Origin: Chromobotia macracanthus
Lineage: Eukaryota > Chordata > Actinopteri > Cypriniformes > Botiidae
Reading direction: 5' to 3'
Assembly (NCBI GenBank): GCA_036877525.1
Contig: JAZGTH010000066.1
Span: forward strand, 2,689,001-2,753,000
Length of the DNA stretch: 64,000 nt
The translations under genes were made by a program, and so were the position numbers. This document shows, in pieces, positions 49,036-59,449 of the stretch; the first letter of the stretch is position 1; the number at the start of each line of letters is the position of its first letter. The notes below the pieces were generated by a model. The model was not told the origin of the DNA and ran no database searches. It saw only the letters and a list, made by a program, of their open reading frames with translations.

Positions 49036-52000
49036 TCTTCCTCTGTGTTTGTGTGCAGATGGTGATTGTGGTGGCTCATGCAGATCTGTAATGATACAGG
49101 ATCTTTGATCTGATGGACAGCTGGGGAGGAGGAGGAGGAAAACAGAGGAGAAAGAAAAGCATAAACAGAAGAATATACAGAATGGACAGATCTCATGTCG
49201 ATTCACTCAACACTGGTCATCATATACACAGACTTTCTCTTCAAATGTTAATAACAACCTTCTCTGTGCTCATGCACATTTAAAGAGACAGCACACTCAA
49301 AATGTCATTTATTCACTCTAATGTCGTTCCAGATCCTGTTGGAAAAAAACAGGAAAACCAACACCGAGAAAGAAATGAAGGATCAAAAGTCTTCAAAAGT
49401 CTACTGAAGTCATACAAGAGCTTTAATAAAGACCACCATAAAGACCACATTTATTGTCACCATTGACTATAATTAAAAATGAAATCCAGGCTATTCTTCA
49501 CAGTACAGAAGAAAGACAAAACATATTAGTTTAGAATTACATGCAAGTCAGTAAATGATGACAAAAATGTCACATTTTTTGAACTAGTCCTGAGGCCTAG
49601 TACATTTATTTTAATTTGCCTTTAAAGGTGACAGAGCTTAACTCAGTACATTCTCTCAGCTGATCATGATATTGATTCCTTATTAGCAGTAGATGAGGAA
49701 CCAGGCAGAAGTGATGTGCTGTTTATGAACAAGGCATTCTGATGAACAGGCAAGCAAATGCGCCTTTGGCTTTAAAGCAAGTGTTTCATAAGATGGGCTG
49801 CTCTCAGTGAATGATCAAAAACTCCAATTCCCATAATGCAACACAGACACGACGTCTATACCCAGTGGACGGTGTTCAAACCACTTGGATCATCAAAAGA
49901 AGAAAAAGAAGAAACGTGTTCTGCGTGATTAGAGACACATTTTACTGCGTTTCCAGCATCAACACACTGTTCAGATTCATTCTTTTGATTACACAATGTG
50001 CACATTTTCTGCATGCACCAATACCTAGGTGACCTAAAACACAACGACACAAACCTGAATGCGGATGTTGCTATCGTTGAACGCTCGCTGCAGCGCCTGC
50101 GTGAAGCCTTTAGAAAGATTCTGTCTCATCCCGTTTTCCAGCCGGTTACGTCGCATCTGGATGGACAACACTGTTGAAACAATTGAAAAACACACACGTG
50201 ACATGCTTGATTTTACAAGCTTCATAAAGCAGCGCAGAACCCATGAGAGAAGATGGTGGCTGTGAACATGTCTGTTTATGAGGAACATATGTTGATTTCA
50301 CTGCACTAAACATGTCATGGTAGCATGTCAGAGAGAAAGGACAATTACTGCAATTTGCATCGGTTGCAATTGCTGAGCACAAACAGCTGAGCATTATTCT
50401 ACATCATTTTAACGTCATAATTTCGCTGCATGCATAAATGCTTGATTTTTATTCTATAGCTGTCTGTTGTTTTTAAATGATTGACTGAGAACGACTGACA
50501 TATTTTAAGATATATCTGACTTAAGTGCATTTCAATATACAAACACTGCTGGCACTCAAAAGCCAGTTTCAACCCTGTTTTAAATTACATTCTCCACTCT
50601 TAAAAATCAGCTTTCTTTTAAAAATCCTGTTTACATTAGACAGAAATCGTGTACTAAACATACTCTGTATTTTGCACTGCGTAAACAGAAACCTCACCTG
50701 TTTTTAGCCATAATCTTTCAGACACATTACAGGATAAAACAGAACCGTCCGTTACAGGAGCGCTTGGTTCTACCGTAGTGCTTCTGGAGGTGGATAATGC
50801 GGTAGTTTGAGGAGGGGTTGTGGTTGTTGTAGTTGCTATGGTGATTGTTGGTGTTCTTGTAGTCGTAATTGTCGTTGGTGATTCTGTCTCGGTTGTCGTT
50901 GTTTTGGTGGCTGTTGTGGTTGGCAATGTGATAGCGACCACTTTTGTCATGGCAACTGCTGTGGGCGGAGTCACAGGCAGTGACATCACAGTTGAGGGTG
51001 TGGCAGTGGTGGTGGTCACTGTGGTGAGCTTAAGACTATTGCTGGTCACGGTGCGGGAGTTGCTGCGCGTCGCCATGACATACGAAGCGTTCTCTGGCTT
51101 TTCTGAAGAGGTGACGTTAAACAAGGAAACAGAAAGGGAGACTGAACGTGTCACACTGTCAGTGGGGCTGATGTCAGTCTCGGCTGGATTCGTGAAAGAG
51201 GATCCCGGGGCGGTGGGCAGATCAGGGTTCATGGGGAGACTCTCGTCTGAAAGTACAGAACATGAGACACTTCAGGAGAGGAGGGTGAGATAATGCGATG
51301 AGGTCACAGCGTGAGAATGAGGTCACACATGAACAATGCTGATGGTGAAGTATGACACAGAACATGTGGCAGAAGAAGGACATATAGTAGATCTAGGGGA
51401 TTATTTACATACATTTTGTGATACAGAGGCTTGTGCACATTATTTACACATTATAAAACCTTATAGTTGTAACTTTTCACCTCTGCTTTGATGACATTAT
51501 CTAGGCCGGAAAAATAATGACCAATAACATAATGCACTACCATTCGTGATCCAATCAAAAGATGAAGGATGAAAGCACCGCCATATGTTTCATTAAACGC
51601 GGTTCAACTCATTTGTAACATTTCAAAAGAAAAATAAGTTGTGATGTTGTTTCAAGTGAAGTGACGTGAAAAAACATGATGGTAACAATGAGGATAACAG
51701 AAAACACAACAACCTTGAAAATGATGATGATGATGAGGATGATGGGAGGAAGACAACAACGTCAAGTCACAAGGGTCCCTGTGAAGAAAGATTTTCACAT
51801 AGTCTTTACTCCACATCTTACAATCAGATGGTACCTGAACTCGTGGTCAAGACACTGTTGATTTTCTGTTCTGGAGACAGTGGCTTTGACATTCTGACGG
51901 TCAGCTCTTCAGGGGACTTCTGATTGGTGCGATTGTCACTGTTGCCGGGTGGGGAGGGCAGAGAATGCACCAGCGCCTGAGGCAGCGTCTCTGCGACCTG

Positions 52001-55000
52001 CAGGGTCTGCACTGAGGTGAACACCGGCTGTTCCCTTGTGCTGTCTGCCCCCGCTGGTCGGGAGTGGAACTGCGAGACAAAATCTTCAGACTCCAGCAGT
52101 GATGAAGATACTGTGATGTTTGGGGCTCCTGTTGGATCCTGGGAAGGACTGAGGGTCTGTCCTGATGCTTCAAGCCTTCCTTCATCTAAAGATGAGAAAA
52201 AATATGCTATGGTAAAAACATAATATCTACTGTACTTACTGTATCTTATTTGAACGTTCTTATAACCAAGAAAAAAGGGTAATACAACATCTAAAAAAAC
52301 GGACGTTTTGAAATAAACATTTTGAATGTTTTTGTTATTACATAGAAATGTTGGGGAAATGTAATCTTAAAATCTAAAATAATAGGCTGGGAGTTTGCAT
52401 TTTGGTGAACTTAATGGCATGTTTTTATTTACGGTCTTAATGATAATGTGTTGTATTAAACTGCTCTCATGAGATTTGAGACAGAGATGGAAACAGAATG
52501 AATTAGAGACAGGAAAAGACAGAGAGCTGCACGTTTCTAATCTGATCCTGCAGCTAAAGGATTTATGATTAATGTCCGCAAGTCATTATATTATACGACT
52601 CTGTCCACATTATGTTCCCCCAGATAAAAATAAAGTAAAAGGCTCTAAATGTTGATTAATCATGTTATTAATCATCTCGGAATGATCCACAGACACGCAT
52701 AGCGATCGCAAGAAAGACTGCTGTGATTTTTTTTCCCGAAACATTCAACTATCTGGTAAAATAATTCAGTCAGAGTGATGTTATTACAATACAATACTAT
52801 AAAAATGTTCTTGCAGTAACATTAGTAGAACTTTAAAATTATATATCATAAATATCAAAAACGTTATTCTTAAGTTGTTAGTGGAACATTTTGAAAACTT
52901 TAAAAACTACAAAACTTTGAATAACGTTCTTATAACCAAGCAATAATGTTAATACAACATCTAAAAAACTGGATGGTTTGAACATTCATAGAACATTCAA
53001 AATGACATTTTTTATCATTTTTGTTACATAATTTGTTACTTAAACTTAACATTGGGGAAAAGTTCTAACAACCTAAAAATGTTATCTGACTGCTCTGTAC
53101 ATTAACGTATGCTCACTGCCAGGTCCTGAAAGATTCACATACCCTACAATGATCATGTGATTCAGGTCAGCAGAATGTTTTATGTATATGAGCTTTCTAA
53201 TCAGTGATGTCAAATTTATAATGCAGGATGGAGGCTTTGTCCTCCATTAATGTACCTCAGGATCAGTGGGCCTGAAACACATGGACATTGTCCATTATGG
53301 GGACAGGTGGCAGATGGGCTGATGGGTAATAACTGAAGCATGGAGTCACACCATTGCAGCAGGACAGATCCATGTCCACAGTCTATTCATAGATTCCATC
53401 TGCTTTTGTTGTATCGTGTCATTGTGGCTTTGGGAAAGTGGCAGCATTATGTCATGATATCATGACATCTACCATAAAGTACAAATCTTTAAAAGGATAG
53501 TTCACCCAAAAATTAAAAACCTTCCATCATTTCACCTCATGTCATTCCAAACCTGTATGACTGTTTTGCCTCTGAGAAGATAATGTGAAGTACGTTGGTA
53601 ACCAAACAGTAGTGGCACCCATTGACACCCACTGTATGAACACAAAACCACTGAGACTTTTCTCAAAATATCTTCTTTTGTTTTCTACAGAGGACAAAAC
53701 CATACAGGTTCAGAGTGACACGCGAGTGAGTAAATGATGAAAAACTTACATTTTTGGGTCAACCGTCGTTTAAACAAGGTTCTGTATAGCTCAACTTATA
53801 GTGCATACTGCTTGCAACACCAAGGTCATGGGTTTGAGCCTACAAAACATACTTAGATGTAGGCACTTTGGATAAAAGGAGTACACGTACCTGGTGCTAA
53901 AAATAAAGGAAATTTGAACTTACAAAGAGGAGTTTGCTTTTAAATCACGTTTCTCTAAAGCTGTGGCATATTTTCAGCATCATAAAATTACACAGCAAAG
54001 CAGATTAAGGCCTCTCTGAAACAGATTAAATTCTGTGGCATGGAACAGGATGTTGTCCAAATGAACACATATCAACCTCGAAGGGAAGGAGAGAGTGCTG
54101 TGACTACTGCATATTGAAATGACCACACATGGACTGCTGTCAACCTCTTAGCTGGGAATATGGTACAGTGATGACTAAAAACTTGAATAACATTTTTAGC
54201 CCTGGTTCTTACTCAACCTTTTTAAAAACGCAAAAAGTTGGCCATAATAACAGTGTCTTGTGAATAGCTAAATAACCATGAGCTGCAAACAAAGAAATAA
54301 AAAGAATAGAAACACTTGACTCTTTTTTCACCAAAATAAGTATCTGTTCTATCGTCTTTATTTCCTAAGGCACAGGAAGTAGTTTCATTATAATATACAA
54401 ACAGGCACAAAAACAATACCTCACAGCCACCCTTTAACCAAGCAACAACCCACACGCACGAGTGTTTTAAACATCACAATCAAGAAAACAAGGGGCATTG
54501 TGGACGCACATATCCAACACACACTGACATGTCTGTTTTTAGACGAGGCAGGGAATAAATTGTGGAGCGGGAACAGCGTGATCCTGACAGGATGTGGTAA
54601 CAGCAGTGGCTGGCAGATTTGAGATTTGAGCTGCATTAAGGCTGATCCTTCAGCTGCAGGATATCTGTTTTAGAGTTCATGTACGGACACACCTGCTGGG
54701 AATCCTGGGATGGGTGAGAGTCGCGGAGCACAACCCATCTTTACATATGAATAATTCAAGCACTCTGTGAGCCCTGCGTCCCCCAGTTAACAATTTTAGG
54801 TTGTAAGAACGTTTCCCTAATGTTTCCATTAAGTGAAAAAAAACGTTATACTGCAAGCCTTCATGCTACCTTTCTATAACTTGTCTTAACTGCATGCATT
54901 TCTTCAGTCTGCTGCACAAACCCGCAGACTGCAGTGAGTAAATACTGACGTTGTTGTATTTGCTGCAACGGTCAGAATTGGTTAGTTAGTTTAGAACTGA

Positions 55001-58000
55001 AGACTGGAAGTGATATAAATTTTGCCACAAAGGAGAAAAAAAATCCACAGTCCCATATTCTCCCTCAGGATGTGCTGTGATATTCAGGAGTTTGTGTGTG
55101 ACACCTCTAAAGCACTTCACTCGGGAGTCTCTGAAGCGAGGCGAGTTATTGTAAAACCATTAAAAGTGAATGAGTGACTCACGTTTCTGTCCGACCAATA
55201 CTTTCTCTCGCTGTCAGGGGAGGGGATTCGCTAAGAATTAATGGCATATTCTAAAAGCACATTTTTATCTGTGTGCCACCATCTGCACCTGATTCGTAAC
55301 AAATTAATCAGAAATGAACTGACACAGAAGAGGCACGTTCACTTTTGAACGAATATCAATGACTTTATTTTCAGCGGATAGGGCAGTTTGTGGCCTACTG
55401 GTTAGAGACGCGGGCTGGTTGCTGGTTCGATTCCAGCGCTGGCAGGCAGCAACTGAAGTGCTCTTGAGCATGGCACCAGTGATGGGTTAAATGCAGAGGT
55501 CATATTTCAGGTATGGGTTACCGTATCTGACAAAATATGTCACTTTCACATTTAGTGGCTGGTTATACTAACCTTTAGGCAAATAGTGAATAAATCACAA
55601 GCATTCCCAATTACATAGTTACATACGAAACACATAACATTCCCTAAAAGGCAAAAACAGATAATTCCATCTTTTTACACGCTGTCACACATCCTGGTTT
55701 TAAATGGTGTTTTTCTGGAAAGCTCATTTTTCTAATGAGTATTCTGTCATATCTGAATACAAGGTGTGAACACGAAGCTGGGTGCGTGTATTTTAACATA
55801 GGAAAGAAACATTCACAGTCAAATAAAATGGTGTAAAACGTCAGAACAAACATGGCAATTATATCAACGAAAGAAAGTTGTTTGACTGATTTCATTATGT
55901 AAATGATGGCAGATTATACAAACGCACGTCTAATTAAAATAGTATGTTTGCTGGAACAACATTTTGACTGGATTTCAAACAACGCTAGAGTTTAATGATG
56001 CCACAATTAGGAGATTCGTGTGAACGAGCCGTTGCTGTCGAATGAGTAAAATAAGGACACTGCTTTTGATCTGGCCCAACAGAGAGATGGATATCAGAGG
56101 CAGAAATGGCCACAGCTGAGTCTGTCTTGCTTTGAGTCAGAGCAAACGCTTCTAGAAAGCTACAAAACAATAATTAAATTGACAAGAGTCCTAAGCCAAA
56201 GAGGCACCTTAACACACGAGATGCTCAATCGAGCTTCGCTTTAGGCATTTTTGACCCACAAACTAGCCCTTCCCCAGAATAAACGTTGTTTCATAAGCCT
56301 AAGGGAGATTGGTAGGTGTGTGTGTCAGCTTCAATCTGTTCTCAGCAAAACAGATAAAAGTGAGGAAGTAAAAAAAACAGCAAAATGTTTAGCTAGCCAG
56401 CTCTGCACTACCTGTGGATACCACAATATGCCCATCTGTTAACAAAGAACAATTAAAACACCCAGCTAACTATTGTGCATTATCTTATCATTATACAATA
56501 AATTAAATACTCCACAACATCCTTAATCTACAGGCCAAATTATGAAACAGAAAGGTAGTGAGATCTGACTGAAGTTAATAATCTGCAGAGACGTGCTGTG
56601 TGCTGAAGGCTTTTCAAACCTGCGTGAAGGTAATTAATCCAGAAATAACCCAAATAACCCAACTTTTTAAACAATTAGCATTAGATACCGAAGTCTAGAA
56701 CTAACTGTGAGCCCATTGGGTTTTAGAAAAACAACATTGATGAGTTATGAGTTGAATATGGACCAGGCATCATCATAAAAGTGCTCAAAACCTTCAATAC
56801 AGCAAGTCAAATCATACATAATGTGTTCGGCCTGTTTATATTCAGCTAATTATCGAATCCAGGCACTGCAGGTCTGGGTTCACAAAAAGGCCTTTGAAAA
56901 ATCAAACATTCATCACTGTCGTCCTGCTAATACTGTTGTCCTGCTAGTAGATCAGTTCCCATGGTAACGTAGCACAGCAGGCTCCTGTTGGCCAGCAGGA
57001 GCATCACTGTAGGGCTATTGAGGAGAGACTCCTGATCCTCAGAAAGCCACAAGTTTGTCTGACCAGTATCCTCAAACCCGGTTCAAAGCCAGCGAGGACA
57101 ATGATGGATTTATGAATGAGATGGCGTAGCTCAGTGTATTAACCTGTGGTCCAGATCTGTGTTCACACTGAATTGATCTGGTGTCATTCTAGTTTAAGAA
57201 AATGCATTTATGTAATCTGTCTTTTGATATCTATGTTTTCAGCAGGCACGCAATGCTTAGAATTTGTTTACGGTTCACATTCGACACTGACAGAACTTTT
57301 AGAGAATGTTATCTAACATTTTGAGAACGTTTCCTGTTATCTGGGAGAAGGTAATCGCTAATGATCTTTTGCTGTCTGTTTTTCAGCTGCTGGAGAACTC
57401 AAAAGGAAGTGTCATACTGATGTACGTCTAGATCTCAGAAATACATACTTTACAGGGACAAGAAACATCACAACATGAAGATCTCTGATACAGCTGGAAG
57501 ATCACCAGAAGACCAACACAAACGTCCAACACAAACACAATTATCTGCACATAACTCGCATCTGTTGAACTAACGCCCATTCAAGCCTTTGAATGTTATC
57601 ATGTGTTGCTATATAGCGGATAGTGACAATAATGAAATCATAACTTTGGTTCAATTTTTGGCATAACTAACAGGTATTGGTTCCCGAACCTTCATGTAAC
57701 GTTGGCTGATGGGTGACAACAGTACAAAACCTAGAATGAATGTTCTGAAAACGTTTTGAAAAAATAACTCAACTGGGAACAGATCCGTGTTGGCTGGGAG
57801 TACATTATCATCTGGGAAGCTTGAACAGCGAAATCTACAAGCTGAACAATAATGTTTTATTCAATGAAAGCATTGACTATAATAAACCATACATATATAT
57901 GAATCATTATTCCTACAATTTCAGGTTTATAACGTTTTAAAGAGAAGAATAGCCCAATAAAGGTTTCATATACCCCATCTGACACCCACTTATGCTTTCT

Positions 58001-58651
58001 TTCCATAATAACAACACAGAAACTATAAGAACCGAAGCGTTTGGGTGGGTGTCCATATTACCCGCTTCGCTTTAACGAGGGCGCAAAATCACCAGGAACA
58101 AAAACCGGGTAACAATGGCCGAGGTGGGAACACAGGAGGCCGGGGACTGATGTCTGATCAGACTTCATGATCAGACCTCACATGCTGTTTACACACAAGT
58201 GCATTGATGTGGGGCTGCATTCAGGCGCTTTGGAGATTTTGCGGCGCCCGTTTGCGGAAGATCCCACCTGAATGGGCTTTAATATAATAACATTTATTAT
58301 ATTTTGCGTTATTCTGTACTTTCACATCACGTAGTCGCAAAACATTGCATTGCAAAAGCATTGCAAAACAAACTGAAGACGCAACCTGCAGTTTATTTCA
58401 CAATGTAAGCCGTGCACAACAGGTTGTCAACAAACCCAAAATATCTCACCGGCTGTGGCACATATGGACGGCACCAGGAGCATCGTAATTCCCACAGATA
58501 ACACACACTTGGTCCAAAATCCATCCGGATCAATGCGCGTCCGGCCAAAACGCAATGTCGAGCCTAACCATCGCGACGCGCGTCGGGTTGCAGCTCCGCC
58601 GTCCCCGGAGCCCAAAACGTCGGAAACGTTGCGCGCATTTCTTGGGGCCAT
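35550..58651 (-). CDS. kiaa1549l: KIAA1549L-like (UPF0606) type I membrane protein
   Basis: Coding exons: 58450-58651, 51835-52185, 50698-51246, 50055-50170, 48155-48377, 47814-47974, 47528-47696, 47058-47117, 45956-46106, 45397-45568, 44763-44923, 42734-42915, 40161-40288, 39386-39498, 38793-39031, 38508-38637, 37089-37466, 36826-36923, 36433-36572, 35756-35913, and tentatively 35550-35579. All are GT-AG and in phase except 45956-46106, which is one base short. Total length is about 1300 residues. In order: signal anchor, Ser/Thr-rich stalk, SEA-like repeated extracellular modules (MEQRLENVF, MEQRLAELF), one transmembrane helix (WILAVLIPVSLVMVVVVMAV), and a cytoplasmic tail with QGFDYVKQH, KQKSDIEHYRNKLRLKA, RRGIRNSGY and STLSSQPSI. 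These tail motifs match KIAA1549L better than KIAA1549. Molecular function is poorly known. The 3' end is uncertain. Confidence 0.88.
36023..36300. mobile_element. family B MITE with terminal inverted repeats
   Basis: The left end TTTAAAGTTGCAATCTATAAC is mirrored by ACATTACAGATTGCAGCTTT at the right end. Length about 278 bp, non-coding. It lies in an intron of the KIAA1549L-like gene. Confidence 0.75.
37089..37466 (-). CDS. kiaa1549l: KIAA1549L-like tail exon with poly-His tract
   Basis: 126 codons, in-phase at both ends. It starts GEAEPIEETDVDRLLSSLGF and carries the conserved STLSSQPSINEVRQQMHLLL. A run of ten His codons (CAT/CAC mix, about 37227-37256) follows, then APGTINHP. The His run is absent from the mammalian sequence I recall and arises from a (GTG/ATG) triplet repeat on the plus strand. 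Confidence 0.88.
37634..37830. mobile_element. family B MITE, partial
   Basis: AAACCGCAATCCATAACTAA at one end and TGCAGGTTGCTTTATGTACT inside. The right terminus is lost. Confidence 0.55.
38300..38412 (+). mobile_element. family A 3' fragment
   Basis: TTTTACTTAATGTAAATGTT followed by GTTCTTACAACCTAAAATTG and AATAGCTGGG. Confidence 0.6.
41339..41407. repeat. AC microsatellite
   Basis: Interrupted (AC)n of about 70 bp in an intron of the KIAA1549L-like gene, preceded by a run of nine C. Confidence 0.95.
41988..42271. mobile_element. family B MITE
   Basis: TTAAAGCAGAAATTTGTAAC at one end and GTTACGAATTGCAGCTTTAA at the other, with CCCAGGAAATGCCAGTCTGA inside. Confidence 0.7.
42940..43030 (+). 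mobile_element. family A 5' fragment
   Basis: ACCCAGCTAACAGGGAACGT, then AAGTTCTCTCAAGGTTATTA and CTTGCAGTAAC. It starts about 25 bp before the exon ending at 42915. Confidence 0.6.
43861..44133 (+). mobile_element. family A element, near complete, plus orientation
   Basis: Starts CCCAGCTAACCAGGGAACGT and runs through TTCTTGAAGTAAC, AATGGAATGTTTTAAAAACA and AATACAATGTCTAAAAAACT to TTACTTAATGG. The terminal CAGCTAACA sequence appears inverted at the far end of other copies. No open frame for a transposase, so it would be non-autonomous. Confidence 0.7.
44142..44330. mobile_element. family C palindromic MITE
   Basis: TAAAGGTTCTTCACAGCAAT near the left end pairs with ATCACTGTGAAGAACCCTGT near the right. 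The interior has AAGAACCTTTTTCC and GAACAGAAAGG. It directly follows the family A element at 43861-44133. About 190 bp, no coding. Confidence 0.7.
44763..44923 (-). CDS. kiaa1549l: KIAA1549L-like transmembrane exon
   Basis: Encodes about 53 residues. A short juxtamembrane segment with SLPSNLW leads into one hydrophobic helix of about 24 residues, rich in Val, then the stop-transfer sequence CRRNRTVF. This sets a type I topology, with the Ser/Thr stalk outside and the tail inside. Confidence 0.88.
45956..46106 (-). CDS. kiaa1549l: KIAA1549L-like exon with one-base frame break
   Basis: The exon enters in the frame reading VIQDVDSSSLEQSYQSFASL then MEQRLAELFLFASRRGLR, which matches the family. 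Its end only matches the family (RAATAGDYTVQ, joined to MVSIQRL of the next exon) in the next frame. The exon is 151 bp where 152 would be in phase. The base is missing at about 45991-45993. Both splice sites are intact. As written, translation would run out of frame into the following exons and lose the transmembrane domain. Confidence 0.85.
46675..46760 (+). mobile_element. tail fragment of second SINE family
   Basis: AAATGCAGAGGTCACATTGT, then ATGGGTTACCATACATTGAC and CACTTTCACTT match the body of the element at 55385-55560. Confidence 0.6.
48910..49035. repeat. AC microsatellite
   Basis: (AC)n of about 125 bp with few interruptions, in the intron between exons 50055-50170 and 48155-48377. 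Confidence 0.95.
49275..49575. mobile_element. family D MITE, diverged
   Basis: AAAGAGACAGCACACTCAAA, then AATGTCGTTCCAGATCCTGT and CAAGTCAGTAAATGATGACA, aligned in order with the copy at 53492. Confidence 0.6.
50698..51246 (-). CDS. kiaa1549l: KIAA1549L-like mucin-type stalk exon
   Basis: 183 codons, extremely rich in Thr, Ser, Pro and Val, with runs such as TTTTETESPTTITTTRTP. This composition suggests dense O-glycosylation of the extracellular stalk. The exon ends in the folded-looking stretch LSCNVSERLWLKT, where the SEA-like region begins. The mirror frame on the plus strand is open for 157 codons only because of this biased composition. Confidence 0.85.
52236..52395 (+). mobile_element. 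family A 3' fragment
   Basis: TTGAACGTTCTTATAACCAA, ATACAACATCTAAAAAAAC and AGAAATGTTGGGGAAATG, as in other copies. Confidence 0.6.
52795..53085 (+). mobile_element. family A element, plus orientation
   Basis: Starts with TGTTCTTGCAGTAACATTAG and runs through TTGTTAGTGGAAC and ATAACCAAGCAATAATGTTA to AACCTAAAAATGTTA. Only 400 bp from the fragment at 52236-52395, in the large first intron of the KIAA1549L-like gene. Confidence 0.65.
53492..53770. mobile_element. family D MITE, common cyprinid type
   Basis: AAAGGATAGTTCACCCAAAA at the left end, TACATTTTTGGGTCAACCGT at the right. Inside are CATGTCATTCCAAACCTGTA and GAGTGAGTAAATGATGAAAA. This sequence type is abundant in cyprinid genomes. A diverged copy lies at about 49275-49575. 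Confidence 0.75.
53785..53890 (+). mobile_element. degenerate tRNA-derived SINE
   Basis: TATAGCTCAACTTATAGTGC, then GGTCATGGGTTTGAGCC and CACTTTGGATAAAAGG. This is an eroded copy of the family at 21577, directly following another repeat (53492-53770). Confidence 0.65.
55385..55560 (+). mobile_element. second SINE family, tRNA-derived
   Basis: The head TGGCCTACTGGTTAGAGACG with GCTGGTTCGATTCCAGC has A- and B-box form. The body runs through GCACCAGTGATGGGTTAAAT to ATGGGTTACCGTATCTGACA and CACTTTCACTT. A tail-only relative is at 46675-46760. Confidence 0.65.
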
Positions 58652-58920
58652 CTGGCTTGAGGTAAATTCAGCAATAGGCCGAAAGGTCCCGAATAAGACA
58701 TTTGATCTATCCTTTCCGGTTCCTCATCGTGAGCTTTTCTCTCCAATGCGTTGTTTTCGACGCGAGCCGTATGGAAACTTGAAGGCGACGCGTCTGCAGA
58801 GCGCATTCAGAAGCGTCGGCCAGACGCGACCGCTTCATTCATCCAACGCGCCTGGTTATAACAGGCTATCCATCGCATTTATAAAACCCAGATCCTCCGG
58901 GAAAAAGCCGCAGTGATGTT
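58440..58920 (-). promoter_or_regulatory. CpG-rich region over KIAA1549L-like exon 1
   Basis: CpG-dense block (many CGACGCG-type words) covering exon 1 and about 270 bp upstream of its ATG at 58651. No TATA box seen. Likely promoter and 5' UTR. Confidence 0.5.
58450..58651 (-). CDS. kiaa1549l: KIAA1549L-like exon 1 with signal sequence
   Basis: Opens with ATG at 58651 in a CpG-rich block and gives 67 codons plus one base. A basic, Arg-rich stretch of about 46 residues precedes a hydrophobic segment (CVLSVGITMLLVPSICATA). This looks like a late signal peptide with cleavage after an Ala, in line with family members that have long charged leaders. The donor is GTGAGA at 58449. The joined codon (G plus AT) becomes Asp in the next exon. 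Confidence 0.75.
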
Positions 58921-59449
58921 GCTATAATCCAGCAATTATATCAATGGGGCTGCGACGGAACATCGGGTTGGTTTGGGGAGAAACATCGCGTCTCCAACGC
59001 GCAAAAGCGAGCATGCAGGCAACTGATGTTGAAGAAGACGCCCCCTGCTGGACTTTATTCATTATCACGGGTGTGCATGTAAATGATCAAACAATAATGT
59101 CGACAGATGTTTTCAATCTCTCTCAGTTGCTGAACTGCAAACACATTTACATTTACTGCCCTGGATTTCTTTAGGGTCTGCAGTTTTGTTCGCAGTATTT
59201 TGCCATTTATTTCATCTGATTGTAACTAAAGGAAATGGGCACTTGTGCAAGACATCCAGAAGAATCAGTAAGAGCTTTGGACACACTGAAACACTTTACT
59301 TAACGAGTAATAAACAGATATGCAATGTATTAGAAACGTATTCATTTGTGTCCATGCTTAATGTACTAAGTGTTTATTACATAAACAGAAAAACGTCATA
59401 CTTATTTCATCCGCATGGTGGCGCCAATGCGGATCAATTTTGTTGATTT

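Larger units (their letters stand above)
52200..58449 (-). other. large first intron of KIAA1549L-like gene
   Basis: 6.3 kb with family A, family D and SINE copies. No additional large mucin-type exon, such as mammalian family members carry, was seen here. Confidence 0.5.

Noticed and set aside
49030..49125. Exon-like stretch (IKDPVSLQICMSHHNHHLHTN) in the KIAA1549L-like gene
   Set aside because: The flanking exons 50055-50170 and 48155-48377 join in frame without it, it resembles no family sequence I know, and its only donors are in the AC repeat.
50820..51293. 157-codon plus-strand open frame rich in Val
   Set aside because: It is the reverse complement of the Thr-rich stalk exon of the KIAA1549L-like gene.
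58455..58916. 153-codon plus-strand open frame
   Set aside because: Antisense to the CpG-rich first exon of the KIAA1549L-like gene. Long frames are expected in GC-rich sequence, and no domain is seen.
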